A program made the position numbers and the translations under genes. Positions 56,901 through 61,730 of a stretch of DNA of 64,000 bases are shown in pieces (the stretch's first letter is position 1; the number at the start of each line of letters is the position of its first letter). The notes beneath the pieces were generated by a model. The model was not told where the DNA came from. It saw only the letters and a list, made by a program, of their open reading frames with translations, and ran no database searches. Source of the DNA: Akebia trifoliata (lineage: Eukaryota; Streptophyta; Magnoliopsida; Ranunculales; Lardizabalaceae); assembly GCA_017979445.1 (NCBI GenBank), contig CM030717.1, forward strand, positions 21,687,288 through 21,751,287, in the 5' to 3' direction.

Positions 56901-59022
56901 GGGGATTAGGGGCTTTTTAGCCTCCCTCCATGTATTTCATAGTAAAGCAAACATGTAGGGTACCCAAGTAAAGATGCTTGGAGTACCAACATGAAAAATG
57001 GCCGTCCATATTCAAAGTACCTACATGAAGGGATTCCTTCACATCCGCATTCTAAATATGGACATGCAAGGAAACCTTCATGTAATCACTCTAAATGTGG
57101 ACCAGTTGCCATAAAAAGTAAAAAAGGTCATGTACTTTTGTCCTTGTGCCACATGCCCTACCCAAACTAAATGAACTAATTTTAATGAACATGATTCACT
57201 ACATCTACACACACCTCATCATCTAACATTCTAAATCTCATAATCAATAATTTTACATGTCCTTAGCAAACCCCAAATATTTGGGATAGGGCTTTAAGGA
57301 TGATGATGAAGATTAATTTACTAGTCCTTTCAACAAGCAATTAATATTTTTAATAGCTTTTATAAATTTTATCAGTCATTTTAAAATACTTCTTTTATGA
57401 AAGAATAATTTGGTCGAATTTTGTTGTACATCAAAATACTTCCACCAAAATCTCACATTTTTACACATGAAATTTGATTATTGATCAATATTTATTATTC
57501 ATAAAAATACTTTGCAAAATGAATAATGATTTCCACTTAAATATATAAAAAAGGAAATGGCCGATTAAATTGTGTCGAACCTTGAGGGGACATGGAAATA
57601 TTTCAATATATTTCGTGGAAATAAGTCAAATTTAATACTATGGTTTTTGTCAATAAACATTAACTTGAAGGTGCCACGTAGGTGAAGTCTATGTCAGACC
57701 TGGGATTGAAACCCAACCTTCAGGCTTTAGACTAATAAAAAAAAATATAGAGATTTTATTGCCATGCCAACTTTTGCTAATGCCACCCCAATTCATCTGA
57801 AAATCACCAAAGAAGTGCCATTAGTAAAAGTCGGTGTGGCAATAGAAGCTCTCAAAAAATAAAAAAATAAATATTACACTTATCCAAAAAAAAAAAAAAA
57901 AGTTTGACTGAAGTTCAATCACTGATTAAACTTTCAACGTTTTCCTTTCCTCCACCACTTATGTTGGACACAGGCTATTTCATTGTAATCACAAAATTAT
58001 GACTTTTGGAACGATAGGGGATGGAAAATTCTTTATCCCTCAAGAAATGTTCCATATGACATCACCTTTTTGGCAATAGATGACATGAAGAAAAGTTAAA
58101 CATTTGGGGTTTGGACCCATTACCTACCAAATAATACTAAACATTTCATTTGAAAAAAAAAAAGGCACAATACGGTGTAGATCCACCTTTGTATCTTAGA
58201 CTTAAATTTTGTAAACACGTATTAATTGTAAAATCTCAAGAGATTTTTTTTTCACATAACTATTTTTATGCTGTCTTGTTTTCTAGCAATTAAAATAAGT
58301 TCTTATCATATAATCTGACTGTAATTTGCAATTTATCAGAGTAAAACTTGATTAGACCATTATCATGGCCATTAAAAAGGGAAAATACAATCAAAAGAAT
58401 GCAGCAGAGAAACATAAGAATTTCCAAGTGACTCGACTAGAAAAAAAAATGATGAAATAAATGCATGCATATCATGTACTGAGAAAGGGGGGGAAATAAT
58501 AATAATAATAGAGAGCTTCTATTGCCTCACCAACTTTTGCTAACGCCACCCCAAATGTGTGCTAATTTTTGGTGATTTACATAAAATTGGGGTGGCGTTA
58601 TATGGCAATAAAATCTATCTAATAATAATAACAACTACTATTCGACATTGCTAAATCCTACATGATGATTACCAGTTTGGGTGGGTAGAGTTGGCTGACA
58701 TCCAGATCCAGATACATCTTTTGAGTGTTTGGGGCATAAGTCATTGATAGGAAAACCCGTCACTTGAAGGTGAATCCCACGAGGAAGGGGTAAAAATATA
58801 GATGCGAACTTTAAAAGATGAACCATGACATCATCTCCAACCTGAAAAATATCACAAACTTATAGCTCTAATGACGAAAAGGTAAACAAGGAATGCCTCA
58901 ACACGATACCACTGATGCAAAAGGTGGAAAAACAAATGGCATTACTAAGCACTTACCCTCCTTAGAAATAGACTCCAAGCCGAGGTTGTCAAAAGATCCA
59001 TAACACTGTTGGATTGAGTACA
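8608..59022 (-). CDS. TERT: Telomerase reverse transcriptase (TERT), 5'-partial, exons 2-11
   Basis: TERT is the catalytic subunit of telomerase: in the nucleus it copies the template of the telomerase RNA onto chromosome ends. I joined ten exons by family similarity, GT-AG borders and phase: 58957-59022, 58673-58841, 42271-42695, 33401-33527, 33122-33266, 23809-23947, 22219-23397, 11596-12176, 9711-9983, 8608-8878 (3375 bases, 1124 codons plus stop). No internal stop or frameshift occurs and every junction is in phase. Residues counted from the first in-window codon: TEN-domain end 1-60, basic linker 80-160, QFP-like and T motifs about 390-525, motif 1 about 555-570, motif A with Asp671, motif B' GIPQGS 786-791, motif C with Asp862-Asp863, motifs D and E to about 930, C-terminal extension to 1124. 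With an exon 1 of roughly 130 residues the total would be about 1250, within the plant range I know (Arabidopsis 1123, rice about 1260). Start codon and promoter lie beyond position 64000. Oddity: the gene exceeds 50 kb because introns 1, 3, 4, 6 and 8 are filled with retrotransposons. It is not a retroelement RT, because it has TERT-specific TEN, T and C-terminal regions. Confidence 0.96.
8879..9710 (-). other. TERT: TERT intron 10
   Basis: 832 bp between exons 11 and 10. Contains a dispersed repeat at about 8990-9450 with many gatccg/tccgaa words. The right part is AT-rich. No other gene is seen. Confidence 0.85.
9711..9983 (-). CDS. TERT: TERT exon 10 (C-terminal extension)
   Basis: Acceptor gttgaacag, donor TTTCAG|GTAAGA. 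Encodes the first half of the thumb-like C-terminal extension: RQKLCY-type segment ([19 protein letters not shown]), SNIN, and [20 protein letters not shown], which are among the best conserved CTE blocks in plants. Enters one base into a codon and leaves phase 2. Confidence 0.95.
10152..10211. repeat. Compound (CT)n(CA)n(TA)n microsatellite
   Basis: Runs of CT, then about 16 CA, then TA units, within TERT intron 9. Confidence 0.95.
10217..11012. mobile_element. Transposon-like repeat with short inverted ends
   Basis: The left end gtattaaattttgatttcg and the right end (read on the other strand) gtattaaatttcgacat are inverted copies. The interior is AT-rich and non-coding, with gaaatatttcag/ggaaat words. 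The last 110 bp closely resemble 57520-57645 in intron 3, so this is a repeat family. Class unknown. Confidence 0.5.
11015..11368. mobile_element. Nested-hairpin MITE, copy 1
   Basis: The outer ends tatatagggaaaggatca and, inverted, tatatagggcaggatcaa pair. Inside are two further hairpins, each with arms like gttagaagtttcggaatgg and ccattctgaaacttctaac, separated by a spacer containing cttcaacttgtaaactgggg. No coding capacity. The second copy is at 43435-43798. Confidence 0.8.
11596..12176 (-). CDS. TERT: TERT exon 9 (motifs B', C, D, E)
   Basis: Acceptor gaatcattcag; opens with [20 protein letters not shown]. Motif B' [16 protein letters not shown]; an acidic insert follows; motif [13 protein letters not shown] with the catalytic Asp pair (codons 11838-11843); motif D around [17 protein letters not shown]; primer-grip motif [11 protein letters not shown]. 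The donor ACAAG|GTTAAC is off consensus but its phase 2 matches exon 10 (R at the junction, then [10 protein letters not shown], as in DYTRYLSGHISSTF of Arabidopsis). Confidence 0.97.
13114..13347 (+). repeat. Gypsy A 5' LTR
   Basis: 234 bp, starts TGATGCAGTCC and ends GATTGCATTA (the 3' LTR keeps the expected ATCA). Contains the tandem word ttagttag and a TATA-like stretch cttataaatagg upstream of the presumed transcription start. Confidence 0.9.
13591..14236 (+). pseudogene. Gypsy A gag, first part (broken)
   Basis: An open frame of 77 codons with a helix-like stretch [18 protein letters not shown], a stop at 13822, then [20 protein letters not shown], the retrotransposon gag signature. 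Further stops and frameshifts follow. Interrupted after TACACTAAGGA by the nested copia element; gag resumes at 16692 and reaches a zinc-knuckle-like [13 protein letters not shown] near 17080-17125, in which the first Cys is Tyr. Confidence 0.8.
14614..16347 (+). mobile_element. 5' part of another copia element (LTR, leader, gag)
   Basis: Starts near tattggaaatattagaat with an LTR-like stretch to about 14788, then TTGGTATCAGAGCAG (primer-binding site), a roughly 1-kb leader with degenerate repeats, and a copia gag start at 15930-16347 ([36 protein letters not shown], then [10 protein letters not shown]). It ends abruptly with no pol or 3' LTR. Opposite in orientation to the copia element around it. 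Confidence 0.75.
15060..15690 (+). repeat. Degenerate tandem array in copia leader
   Basis: A dozen or more imperfect units of about 30-50 bp built from gcgatcag, ctacagg, cttggaaca and gacagcagc words. Not coding. The leader of the copia element at 34948-40155 has a similar array. Confidence 0.7.
17318..17470 (+). pseudogene. Gypsy A protease fragment
   Basis: Encodes [20 protein letters not shown], the retropepsin active-site block. Family members usually have D-S-G-S; here the Ser is Gly (D-G-G-S), so activity is doubtful even apart from the flanking stops. Confidence 0.7.
17854..19276 (+). pseudogene. Gypsy A reverse transcriptase and RNase H (broken)
   Basis: In pieces: [20 protein letters not shown] then [13 protein letters not shown] (frame lost), [16 protein letters not shown], catalytic [11 protein letters not shown] near 18400, [19 protein letters not shown], then the RNase H region ([18 protein letters not shown]) and the tail [13 protein letters not shown]. 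At least six stops interrupt it. Standard order for Ty3/gypsy pol. Confidence 0.85.
19419..20215 (-). mobile_element. Gag fragment of a different gypsy element, nested
   Basis: On the minus strand, two pieces of one frame read [19 protein letters not shown] and [20 protein letters not shown], then [10 protein letters not shown], the gag core of TAT/Athila-type gypsy elements, after a Pro/Ala-rich region. It interrupts element A integrase: A breaks off after ggctactaattta and resumes at aaggctgtacttacc. Borders are approximate. Confidence 0.65.
20216..20990 (+). pseudogene. Gypsy A integrase (broken)
   Basis: Contains [13 protein letters not shown], then [26 protein letters not shown] followed by a stop, [20 protein letters not shown] and the C-terminal segment [18 protein letters not shown]. 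Matches the better preserved copy in element B (44451-45044, minus strand). Confidence 0.8.
21023..21295 (+). repeat. Gypsy A 3' LTR
   Basis: 273 bp, TGACACAGTCC to GATTGCATCA. About 39 bp longer than the 5' LTR through extra ttagttag-type repeats near its start. Confidence 0.9.
21803..22155. mobile_element. MITE next to TERT exon 8
   Basis: The terminal inverted repeats are nearly perfect over about 30 bp (gagagctgctattggcaccc against, inverted, gagagatgctcttggcaccc, both continuing caacttttact). A direct repeat ATTTAA flanks it at 21797-21802 and 22156-22161. No coding capacity. It ends 64 bp from the exon 8 splice donor. Confidence 0.75.
22219..23397 (-). CDS. TERT: TERT exon 8 (RNA-binding domain, motifs 1 and A)
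   Basis: The largest exon: 393 codons, phase 0 at both ends. Acceptor ttacattcag, donor AATCAG|GTATTAC. In order: QFP-like motif ([16 protein letters not shown]...), T motif (WIYWFF...[15 protein letters not shown] then [12 protein letters not shown]), motif 1 ([17 protein letters not shown]), the motif-2 region, then motif A ([15 protein letters not shown]). The first catalytic Asp codon is at 22456-22458. The spacing and the T motif are diagnostic of TERT and absent from LTR-element reverse transcriptases. Confidence 0.97.
23398..23808 (-). other. TERT: TERT intron 7
   Basis: 411 bp, AT-rich; no repeat structure seen. Confidence 0.85.
23809..23947 (-). CDS. TERT: TERT exon 7
   Basis: Acceptor ctcatcag; encodes [18 protein letters not shown] and [10 protein letters not shown], the conserved YHSLLKxLKxLIxxT...LLDKHC block preceding the RNA-binding domain in plant TERTs. 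The donor CTTGAG|GTTGGC is off consensus (no purine-A-G after GT), but the exit in phase 0 fits exon 8 and the homology to the family ends here. A 411-bp intron follows. Confidence 0.9.
25027..26015. repeat. Long inverted repeat with about 106-bp subrepeats
   Basis: Arms 25027-25312 and 25729-26015 are reverse complements over about 286 bp by eye, around a 416-bp loop. Each arm holds two to three tandem copies of a roughly 106-bp unit with the words tgacaagattttt, cgaggttc and gttagtgttga. This resembles long, internally repeated terminal inverted repeats of Mutator-like elements, but no transposase is seen. A third arm copy lies at about 30180-30460. Confidence 0.7.
25410..26470. repeat. Direct repeat unit, copy 1
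   Basis: Begins ccttgattttttcggcaaca and includes the right arm of the inverted repeat plus about 450 bp beyond. The same order recurs at about 29920-30955. Diverged; no intact coding frame. Confidence 0.65.
27427..29584 (+). mobile_element. Small non-autonomous LTR retrotransposon
   Basis: Two direct repeats of about 630-650 bp (27427-28056 and 28936-29584), both starting TGATGTAGGACAT and sharing sequence such as catgtcttt, gttttaag and cttcaaaaacgaaattcaat, flank an 880-bp interior with one gag-like reading frame. No RT is present. I could not fix a target duplication. It interrupts the DUF1985-like sequence. Confidence 0.65.
28096..28752 (+). CDS. Gag-like ORF of the small LTR element
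   Basis: 218 codons, open, directly after the 5' repeat. The N-terminal part is charged and helix-like ([20 protein letters not shown]); the remainder is rich in Pro, Asn, Thr, Gln and His with no zinc knuckle. The position suggests a truncated gag; the sequence alone does not prove it. Expression unknown. Confidence 0.4.
   Translation: MVGESDFVTKSYLKIQFETRFDRLDARIMTKLELLVQGMVLNTIEKVKGKKTLGDQDHKDSQHSSLNSPQNSSPKVSISEIEPTNFQKPTQNYNHTQIASQVLLNPQTYPPPPPHQNHSNNHSTHLIPPSLNLLAMLQPLITSFPLLSTFPTTLPNTPTTLLTMPQHHITLPYPCTSYYTLSKHFPTPNILQKPTFSNIFDEINPYPTPKPTKKPPMT
29920..30955. repeat. Direct repeat unit, copy 2
   Basis: Matches 25410-26470 in order: the cggcaacaatctttgagta block, the approximately 106-bp subrepeats (about 30180-30460), then the shared tail through tcaaacat. 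It breaks off near 30955 where copia sequence starts. Confidence 0.65.
30956..33044 (+). mobile_element. 5'-truncated Ty1/copia element
   Basis: Contains the end of integrase/linker with Pro/Ser-rich sequence, RT pieces ([36 protein letters not shown]), catalytic YVDDIIII near 31880, [16 protein letters not shown], the RNase H block ([28 protein letters not shown]), a polypurine tract and a 3' LTR. The 5' LTR and gag are missing. Many stops. Antisense to TERT. Confidence 0.88.
32826..33044 (+). repeat. Copia 3' LTR
   Basis: 219 bp, TGTTAGAG to CTTCTAACA, with 7-bp inverted termini TGTTAGA/TCTAACA, preceded by gtgggggag (polypurine tract). Internally it repeats gtcgt(c/g)tgggcc...acttaagcccacatgacc. 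It ends 77 bp below TERT exon 6. Confidence 0.88.
33122..33266 (-). CDS. TERT: TERT exon 6
   Basis: Not visible as an open frame of its own. Acceptor ctccag; it encodes [20 protein letters not shown] and, after a variable stretch, NGSACL, corresponding to the HILKTL...LLMNHIFG...GSICLYHSLLK block of plant TERTs. The donor TGTCT|GTAAGT leaves phase 2; with the first base of exon 7 it makes Leu in [15 protein letters not shown] copia 3' LTR ends only 77 bp downstream of this exon in plus coordinates (at 33044). Confidence 0.88.
33267..33400 (-). other. TERT: TERT intron 5
   Basis: 134 bp with donor GTATCC and acceptor ctccag; no insertion. Confidence 0.85.
33401..33527 (-). CDS. TERT: TERT exon 5
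   Basis: Acceptor ctctgcag; phase 0 entry with [16 protein letters not shown], then [20 protein letters not shown], which resembles the INRQ-MFYK-type linker segment I recall from other dicot TERTs. The donor AATC|GTATCC is off consensus, but leaving with one base (C) makes His with the first two bases of exon 6, giving RN-HILNMLK, which matches the PPNHILKTL segment of Arabidopsis TERT. The 134-bp intron 5 follows. Confidence 0.88.
34440..34545 (+). repeat. Possible tRNA-derived SINE remnant
   Basis: The stretch aacttggttgac...gttgtgggttcaagtcc has spacing and sequence like RNA polymerase III A and B boxes (B box ggttcaagtcc against GGTTCGAANCC), followed by A-rich sequence. It does not fold as a normal tRNA by eye. 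Confidence 0.3.
34948..35087 (+). repeat. Copia 1 5' LTR
   Basis: 140 bp, starts TGTTGAATAAC and ends TTTAACT. About 8 differences from the 3' LTR counted by eye. The non-canonical TG..CT end is fixed by the target duplication. Confidence 0.93.
35260..35900 (+). repeat. Degenerate tandem array in copia 1 leader
   Basis: Units of about 35-45 bp containing gtttggaacccacgaacacagcag early on and gcgatcagcacagaggctgt later. It precedes a (TTA)n run (35931-35963) and the gag start codon at 35967. Confidence 0.8.
35967..36700 (+). pseudogene. Copia 1 gag (broken, zinc knuckle deleted)
   Basis: ATG at 35967; [20 protein letters not shown] and [18 protein letters not shown] identify copia gag. Stops occur soon after the start and near 36226 and 36409. 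Compared with the sister element, sequence between VLPHSS and HVVS is missing: about 65 codons, including the CX2CX4HX4C zinc knuckle. Confidence 0.85.
36784..38518 (+). pseudogene. Copia 1 protease and integrase (frameshifted)
   Basis: The protease active-site block reads [11 protein letters not shown] (D-S-G-A expected). The integrase HHCC region [11 protein letters not shown]...CQLAKHVH is present. A frameshift near 37470 falls at the first catalytic Asp block (HSNVGPFP where HSDVWGP is usual), and the second reads FRSNHGTEY where D is usual. [20 protein letters not shown] keeps the Glu. The C-terminus continues to about 38518. Confidence 0.87.
38540..40010 (+). pseudogene. Copia 1 reverse transcriptase and RNase H (stops)
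   Basis: [58 protein letters not shown], catalytic [15 protein letters not shown] near 39053, RNase [21 protein letters not shown] and [20 protein letters not shown]. Stops near 38554, 39027, 39364, 39694 and 39910 break the frame. Confidence 0.9.
40016..40155 (+). repeat. Copia 1 3' LTR
   Basis: 140 bp, TGTTGAATAAC to TTTTTAACT, followed by the AGACC duplication. Confidence 0.93.
42271..42695 (-). CDS. TERT: TERT exon 4 (basic linker)
   Basis: The acceptor tgtcag at 42696-42701 is followed by two bases that complete Gly, then [11 protein letters not shown], a nuclear-localisation-like basic cluster. Further on [12 protein letters not shown] matches the RRRK(Q)RKVNF motif of plant TERTs. 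The rest is the low-conservation linker between TEN and RNA-binding domains, rich in Ser, Asn and Lys. Donor AAAATG|GTAAGT at 42270-42265; it ends in phase 0. Confidence 0.93.
43435..43798. mobile_element. Nested-hairpin MITE, copy 2
   Basis: Outer arms about 48 bp: gccctaaagagagccaaaca pairs with tgtttggcgctctttagggc. Inside are two hairpins with arms gctagaagtttcgaaatgg/cattttgaaacttctaac and gttagaagttccagaacggg with its partner. It has the same design and the same inner spacer (cttcaacttgtaaactgggg) as 11015-11368, though the outer arms differ. Confidence 0.82.
44079..44418 (-). repeat. Gypsy B 3' LTR
   Basis: 340 bp; minus strand starts TGATGGAATCC and ends GATTGCATTA. Similar to element A LTRs over most of its length. 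Confidence 0.88.
44451..45044 (-). pseudogene. Gypsy B integrase C-terminal part
   Basis: 197 open codons: [71 protein letters not shown], then [20 protein letters not shown]. Best preserved gypsy frame in the window. Upstream the catalytic-core region to 45300 has stops, and the zinc-finger part (HNLGHF...[12 protein letters not shown]) lies at about 45703-45930. Confidence 0.88.
45305..45697 (-). mobile_element. TRIM-like miniature LTR element nested in gypsy B
   Basis: 393 bp, flanked by perfect GTTAG repeats (45300-45304, 45698-45702). Terminal direct repeats of about 90-100 bp: both start tataa(t/c)gccc(c/t)aggc and share caataNtacaatat, actttgggccga and aggtct. On the minus strand the right repeat is followed by TGGCATCAAAGCC, a variant of the tRNA-Met primer-binding site. 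No coding. Gypsy A has the uninterrupted site (ggtacctaacaaactttgg), which confirms the insertion. Confidence 0.85.
46080..47108. other. Unassigned sequence between gypsy B pol and gypsy C
   Basis: AT-rich, with an imperfect array of gattcttgattattgattc words at 46600-46790. No coding domain. It may be part of B or of another inserted sequence. Confidence 0.5.
47109..49897 (-). repeat. Gypsy C 3' LTR (left inverted arm)
   Basis: 2789 bp; minus strand starts TGTAATGACTTG and ends GGCATGACA, preceded by polypurine tract aagggggagagga (49899-49911). A shadow frame [20 protein letters not shown] occurs in both arms and is not a gene. Confidence 0.85.
49944..51793 (-). pseudogene. Gypsy C RNase H, integrase and chromodomain-like end
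   Basis: High to low coordinates: RNase H ([54 protein letters not shown]), integrase core ([66 protein letters not shown]), the [19 protein letters not shown] fold, then [16 protein letters not shown], the chromodomain-like tail of chromoviruses. Stops split it into at least six frames. Confidence 0.88.
51861..54457 (+). repeat. Gypsy C LTR copy, inverted right arm
   Basis: Starts TGTAATGACCTAAAAATC directly against RNase H coding sequence and runs to ctcacacctctagattctga, about 40 bp short of the LTR end. Reverse-complement match to 47109-49897 across its length, with scattered differences and small indels. Confidence 0.85.
54433..54684 (-). pseudogene. RNase H fragment of another gypsy (TAT/Athila-like)
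   Basis: Open frame [56 protein letters not shown] is the RNase H block with catalytic Asp/Glu spacing typical of TAT-type elements. Minus strand. The flanking sequence to about 55390 may be the rest of this fragment. Confidence 0.75.
55522..55888 (-). repeat. Gypsy B 5' LTR
   Basis: 367 bp; minus strand starts TGATGCAGTCC and ends GTTGCATCA, followed by TTTGGTATCAGAGC. Confidence 0.88.
55894..57749. other. Intron 3 sequence with a gypsy trace
   Basis: At 56260-56720 plus-strand pieces such as [13 protein letters not shown] suggest a heavily mutated gypsy RNase H/integrase. 57520-57645 matches the end of the repeat at 10217-11012. The rest is unassigned. Confidence 0.4.
57750..57853. mobile_element. 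Small MITE, copy 1
   Basis: 104 bp, a near-palindrome: ends gagattttattgccatgcca and tgtggcaatagaagctctc; inner word caacttttgctaatgccacc. Confidence 0.65.
58511..58620. mobile_element. Small MITE, copy 2, next to TERT exon 3
   Basis: 110 bp, gagagcttctattgcc to ggcaataaaatctatct, same inner word caacttttgctaacgccacc. Inserted in an (AAT)n run present on both sides. It ends 52 bp from exon 3. Confidence 0.7.
58673..58841 (-). CDS. TERT: TERT exon 3 (TEN domain)
   Basis: Acceptor tttttcag; the exon opens in phase 0 with [16 protein letters not shown], the conserved strand-helix core of the TEN domain, where human TERT has VGDDVLVHLL. It continues through [13 protein letters not shown], the usual QVxGxP segment. 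The donor CAAACTG|GTAATC leaves phase 1; reading on would hit a stop at 58638. Joining to exon 4 restores Gly at T-G-HPQKRKR. The 16-kb intron 3 follows. Confidence 0.92.
58842..58956 (-). other. TERT: TERT intron 2
   Basis: 115 bp, donor GTAAGT, acceptor tttttcag; no insertion. Confidence 0.88.
58957..59022 (-). CDS. TERT: TERT exon 2 (22 codons, TEN domain)
   Basis: A small exon too short for ORF calling. The acceptor is a pyrimidine-rich tract ending in ttggcag just above 59022; the donor is AGG|GTAAGT at 58956-58951. It encodes 22 residues including [15 protein letters not shown], which aligns with the LELLTSSSW-type stretch of plant TERTs at the same place. It starts and ends in phase 0 and joins exon 3 as RR-VGDDV, the classic TEN-domain sequence. 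The 115-bp intron 2 follows. Confidence 0.9.
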
Positions 59023-59608
59023 CTGCCAAAAAATGGATAAACATTGCCATTGTATGACAACTTGGGACTCAGGAGATTAGAATATCAAGAACAAAGATTT
59101 ATAATTAATGTTTCTTTAGAAGAAAAAAAAATGTTAGCGTAGTTATCGCATGTTCATGGTCAAGGTCATGTCCATCATTTTCTTCTTTGGAAGGTGAAAT
59201 GTATTCATTCTGAAAAAACAGAAGGAATACAGTACCAAGGTAGTCAAGGAGAGCACAAGCTAAAAAAGACGAAGCCAAAAACCAGTGAGTGTCTTAAGGT
59301 ATCAACCTCTTAGTGTCTCATAGATAAATTTGAAGTCCTTGAAAAAGAGTTGTAGAACAGATTTGTGGAGAATAGCGGAAGAAGGAGATAAAAAGCGGCA
59401 AAAGAGAGAAAAGATTAGAGAGAAAGATATGAGATTAGGGTCAATCAGCCCTTTCTCATTATTTATATATAAACTCTTCAAAATTACAAGAGACTCCTCA
59501 TACTTGCTAAAGGCTTCATCTAGTTTCTTTTTTGGAATCCATTGTGTCAACATATCTAGTAATTGTTTGTCTGACTTTACATATGAGTCAGAAAACGATA
59601 GAGAGAAA
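59023..59608 (-). other. TERT: TERT intron 1, part next to exon 2
   Basis: 586 bp between the exon 2 acceptor and copia 2. An 83-codon minus-strand frame at 59302-59553 has no TERT similarity and is not called as an exon. Exon 1 of TERT, including the start codon, is expected beyond 64000. Confidence 0.7.
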
Positions 59609-59729
59609 AGTTAATTATGTTTATATGCCCTAATTGGGTTTTAACCAAGAATTACAAGACTAAAAAATGGAAAAGACTAAAAAGGACAATTAACTAAAAA
59701 ACACTCTAATAAACCAGAATTATTCAACA
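59609..59729 (-). repeat. Copia 2 3' LTR
   Basis: About 121 bp; minus strand TGTTGAATAATTC to AATTAACT, preceded by ttgagggggag. The end is set by alignment to the copia 1 LTRs, so it is approximate. Confidence 0.75.
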
Positions 59730-59736
59730 CTCCCCC

Positions 59737-61676
59737 TCAAGTTGGTGCATAGATATCAACAACGCCCAACTTGGACAAGACACTTTCAAAGGCGGTAAGA
59801 ATATCAGCGAGTTGCTGAGATGTTGAAACAAACGGAGTACAAATCTGCCCAGAAACAATCTTCTCTCTAATAAAATGTCGATTAACTTCAATATGTTTCG
59901 TTCTGTCATTCTGAACCGGATTTGCTGCTATGTTAATGGCTAATTTATTATCACAATATAACGAAAAAGGGATTGTTACGGGAAGACACAAATCAGCTAG
60001 TAAGGTCTTGAACCACAACAACTCACACATTCCAAGTGCCATAGCTCTGTATTCTGACTCAACACTGGACCGAGAAATCACATCCTGCTTCTTACTACGC
60101 CAAGTTACCAAATTGCTACCAACTTTAGTACAATACCCCAAAGTAGATCGTCTATCAGTCACTGACCCAACATAATCTGCATCTGTCCACGCCTCAATGC
60201 GAAGATAACCATGATTACTAAACAAAATACCTCGACCAGGACATCCCTTAAAATATCAAAAATGCGATAAACAGCAGTACAATGAGATGATCGAGGCGAG
60301 TGCATAAACTGGCTTACGACACTAACAACATAGGCAATGTTGGGGCGAGTTATAGACAAATAGATCAATTTTCCCACAAGACGCTGATACAGGCCAACAT
60401 CTGACAAACACTCCCCCTCAGAATCAGTCAACCTGTGATTCTGCTCAATAGGAGTATCAACTGAACAAGAACCAAGCTGACCAGAGTCACGGAGTAAATC
60501 AAGGACATATTTACGCTGAGAGATAAATATACTAGAGTGGGATCGTGCAACCTCAATACCCAAAAAATAGCGAAGATGGCCAAGGTCCTTATTCTCAAAT
60601 TGACATCCTAAGTAGAATTTGACCTCGGTAATGCCAGTACTATCATCTCCAGTAAGGACAATATCATCCACATAAACAATTAGAGCGACAATTTTGCCCT
60701 TAGAGTGCCGCAAGAAAAGAGTGTGATCAGCAGAACTCTGATGGAAACCAAACTGATGCATTGCCCTAGTAAAACGCTCAGACCATGCACGAGGAGACTG
60801 CTTCAGTCCATAGAGAGAGCGACGAAGACGGCAAACATATGTACGAGAAGTAGGTGTGAGAAAACCATGAGGTTGAACCATATAGAGTTCTTCCTGAATA
60901 TCACCATTGAAAAATGCATTCTTGACATCTAACTGAAAAAGAGGCCACCCTCTAATTGCGGCAATAAAAAAAGAACTCGAATGTAGTCATCTTGGCAACG
61001 GGAGTGAATGTCTCCTGATAATCAATCTCATAAGTCTGAGAATAGCCTTTTACCACCAGACGGGCCTTATAACGAGCAATAGAACCATCGGAATTATACT
61101 TAAGGGTGAAAACCCAACGACATCCCACAGCCTTCCTCTTAGGCGGAAGAGGAACCAGTTCCCAAGTCTGAGTCTTTTCAAGAGCATTTAACTCATCAAT
61201 CATAGCGGCTCGCCACTCAGGATGGGCAATAGCATCTACAATAGTATTAGGAGGAGAAACAGCGGAAACAGAAGCAAGAAAGCTCCGATAGGAGGGTGAG
61301 AGAGTAGAATCAGATATATAATTAGAGATAGGATAAGTACAAGTGCGCTTACCCTTGCGAGTGGTAATAGGATGATCATCACAAGGAACAATAGGAGGCG
61401 GAGCTGAAGATTGCGTGGCCACCGAGAATAAACCTGCAAGGAAGGAGGTGACGAGCTAACAGGGGGTGGAGAAAGAGGAACAGGCATTGGAAGAGGAAAT
61501 AACAAATGAGAGGGATCATCATGAGGAGAATCTAGAGGAAACCACTCGGACTGAACATTAATTAACCCATTGTAGTATGAGGTATGCTCAAAGAAGGAAA
61601 CATCCCGAGAAATGAAACGCCTTCGAGAAGGAGGATGATAACAACGATATCCTTTCTGGGTAGAGGAATACCTCAA
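59737..61676 (-). pseudogene. Copia 2 integrase end, RT and RNase H
   Basis: [36 protein letters not shown], then a frame of 240 codons (60159-60881) with [20 protein letters not shown] and catalytic [14 protein letters not shown], and an RNase H frame with [20 protein letters not shown] and YCDNKLAINIAANPVQNDRT. A few frameshifts separate the pieces. Confidence 0.9.
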
Positions 61677-61730
61677 AAAAATACATTTAATGGCCTTCGG
61701 GTCAAGTTTGGTACGAGTTTGGTCAAGAAT

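Larger units (their letters stand above)
42696..58672 (-). other. TERT: TERT intron 3
   Basis: 15,977 bp, the largest intron fully inside the window. Holds a nested-hairpin MITE, gypsy B with the elements inside it (44079-55888), a degraded gypsy trace and two small MITEs. 42696-43434 holds a run of about 14 G near 43096 and otherwise nothing recognised. Confidence 0.9.

Noticed and set aside
59302..59553. 83-codon minus-strand frame above exon 2 as TERT exon 1 end
   Set aside because: No similarity to TERT, wrong junction with exon 2 (which starts in phase 0 after a good acceptor), and it lies between the exon 2 acceptor and the copia LTR.
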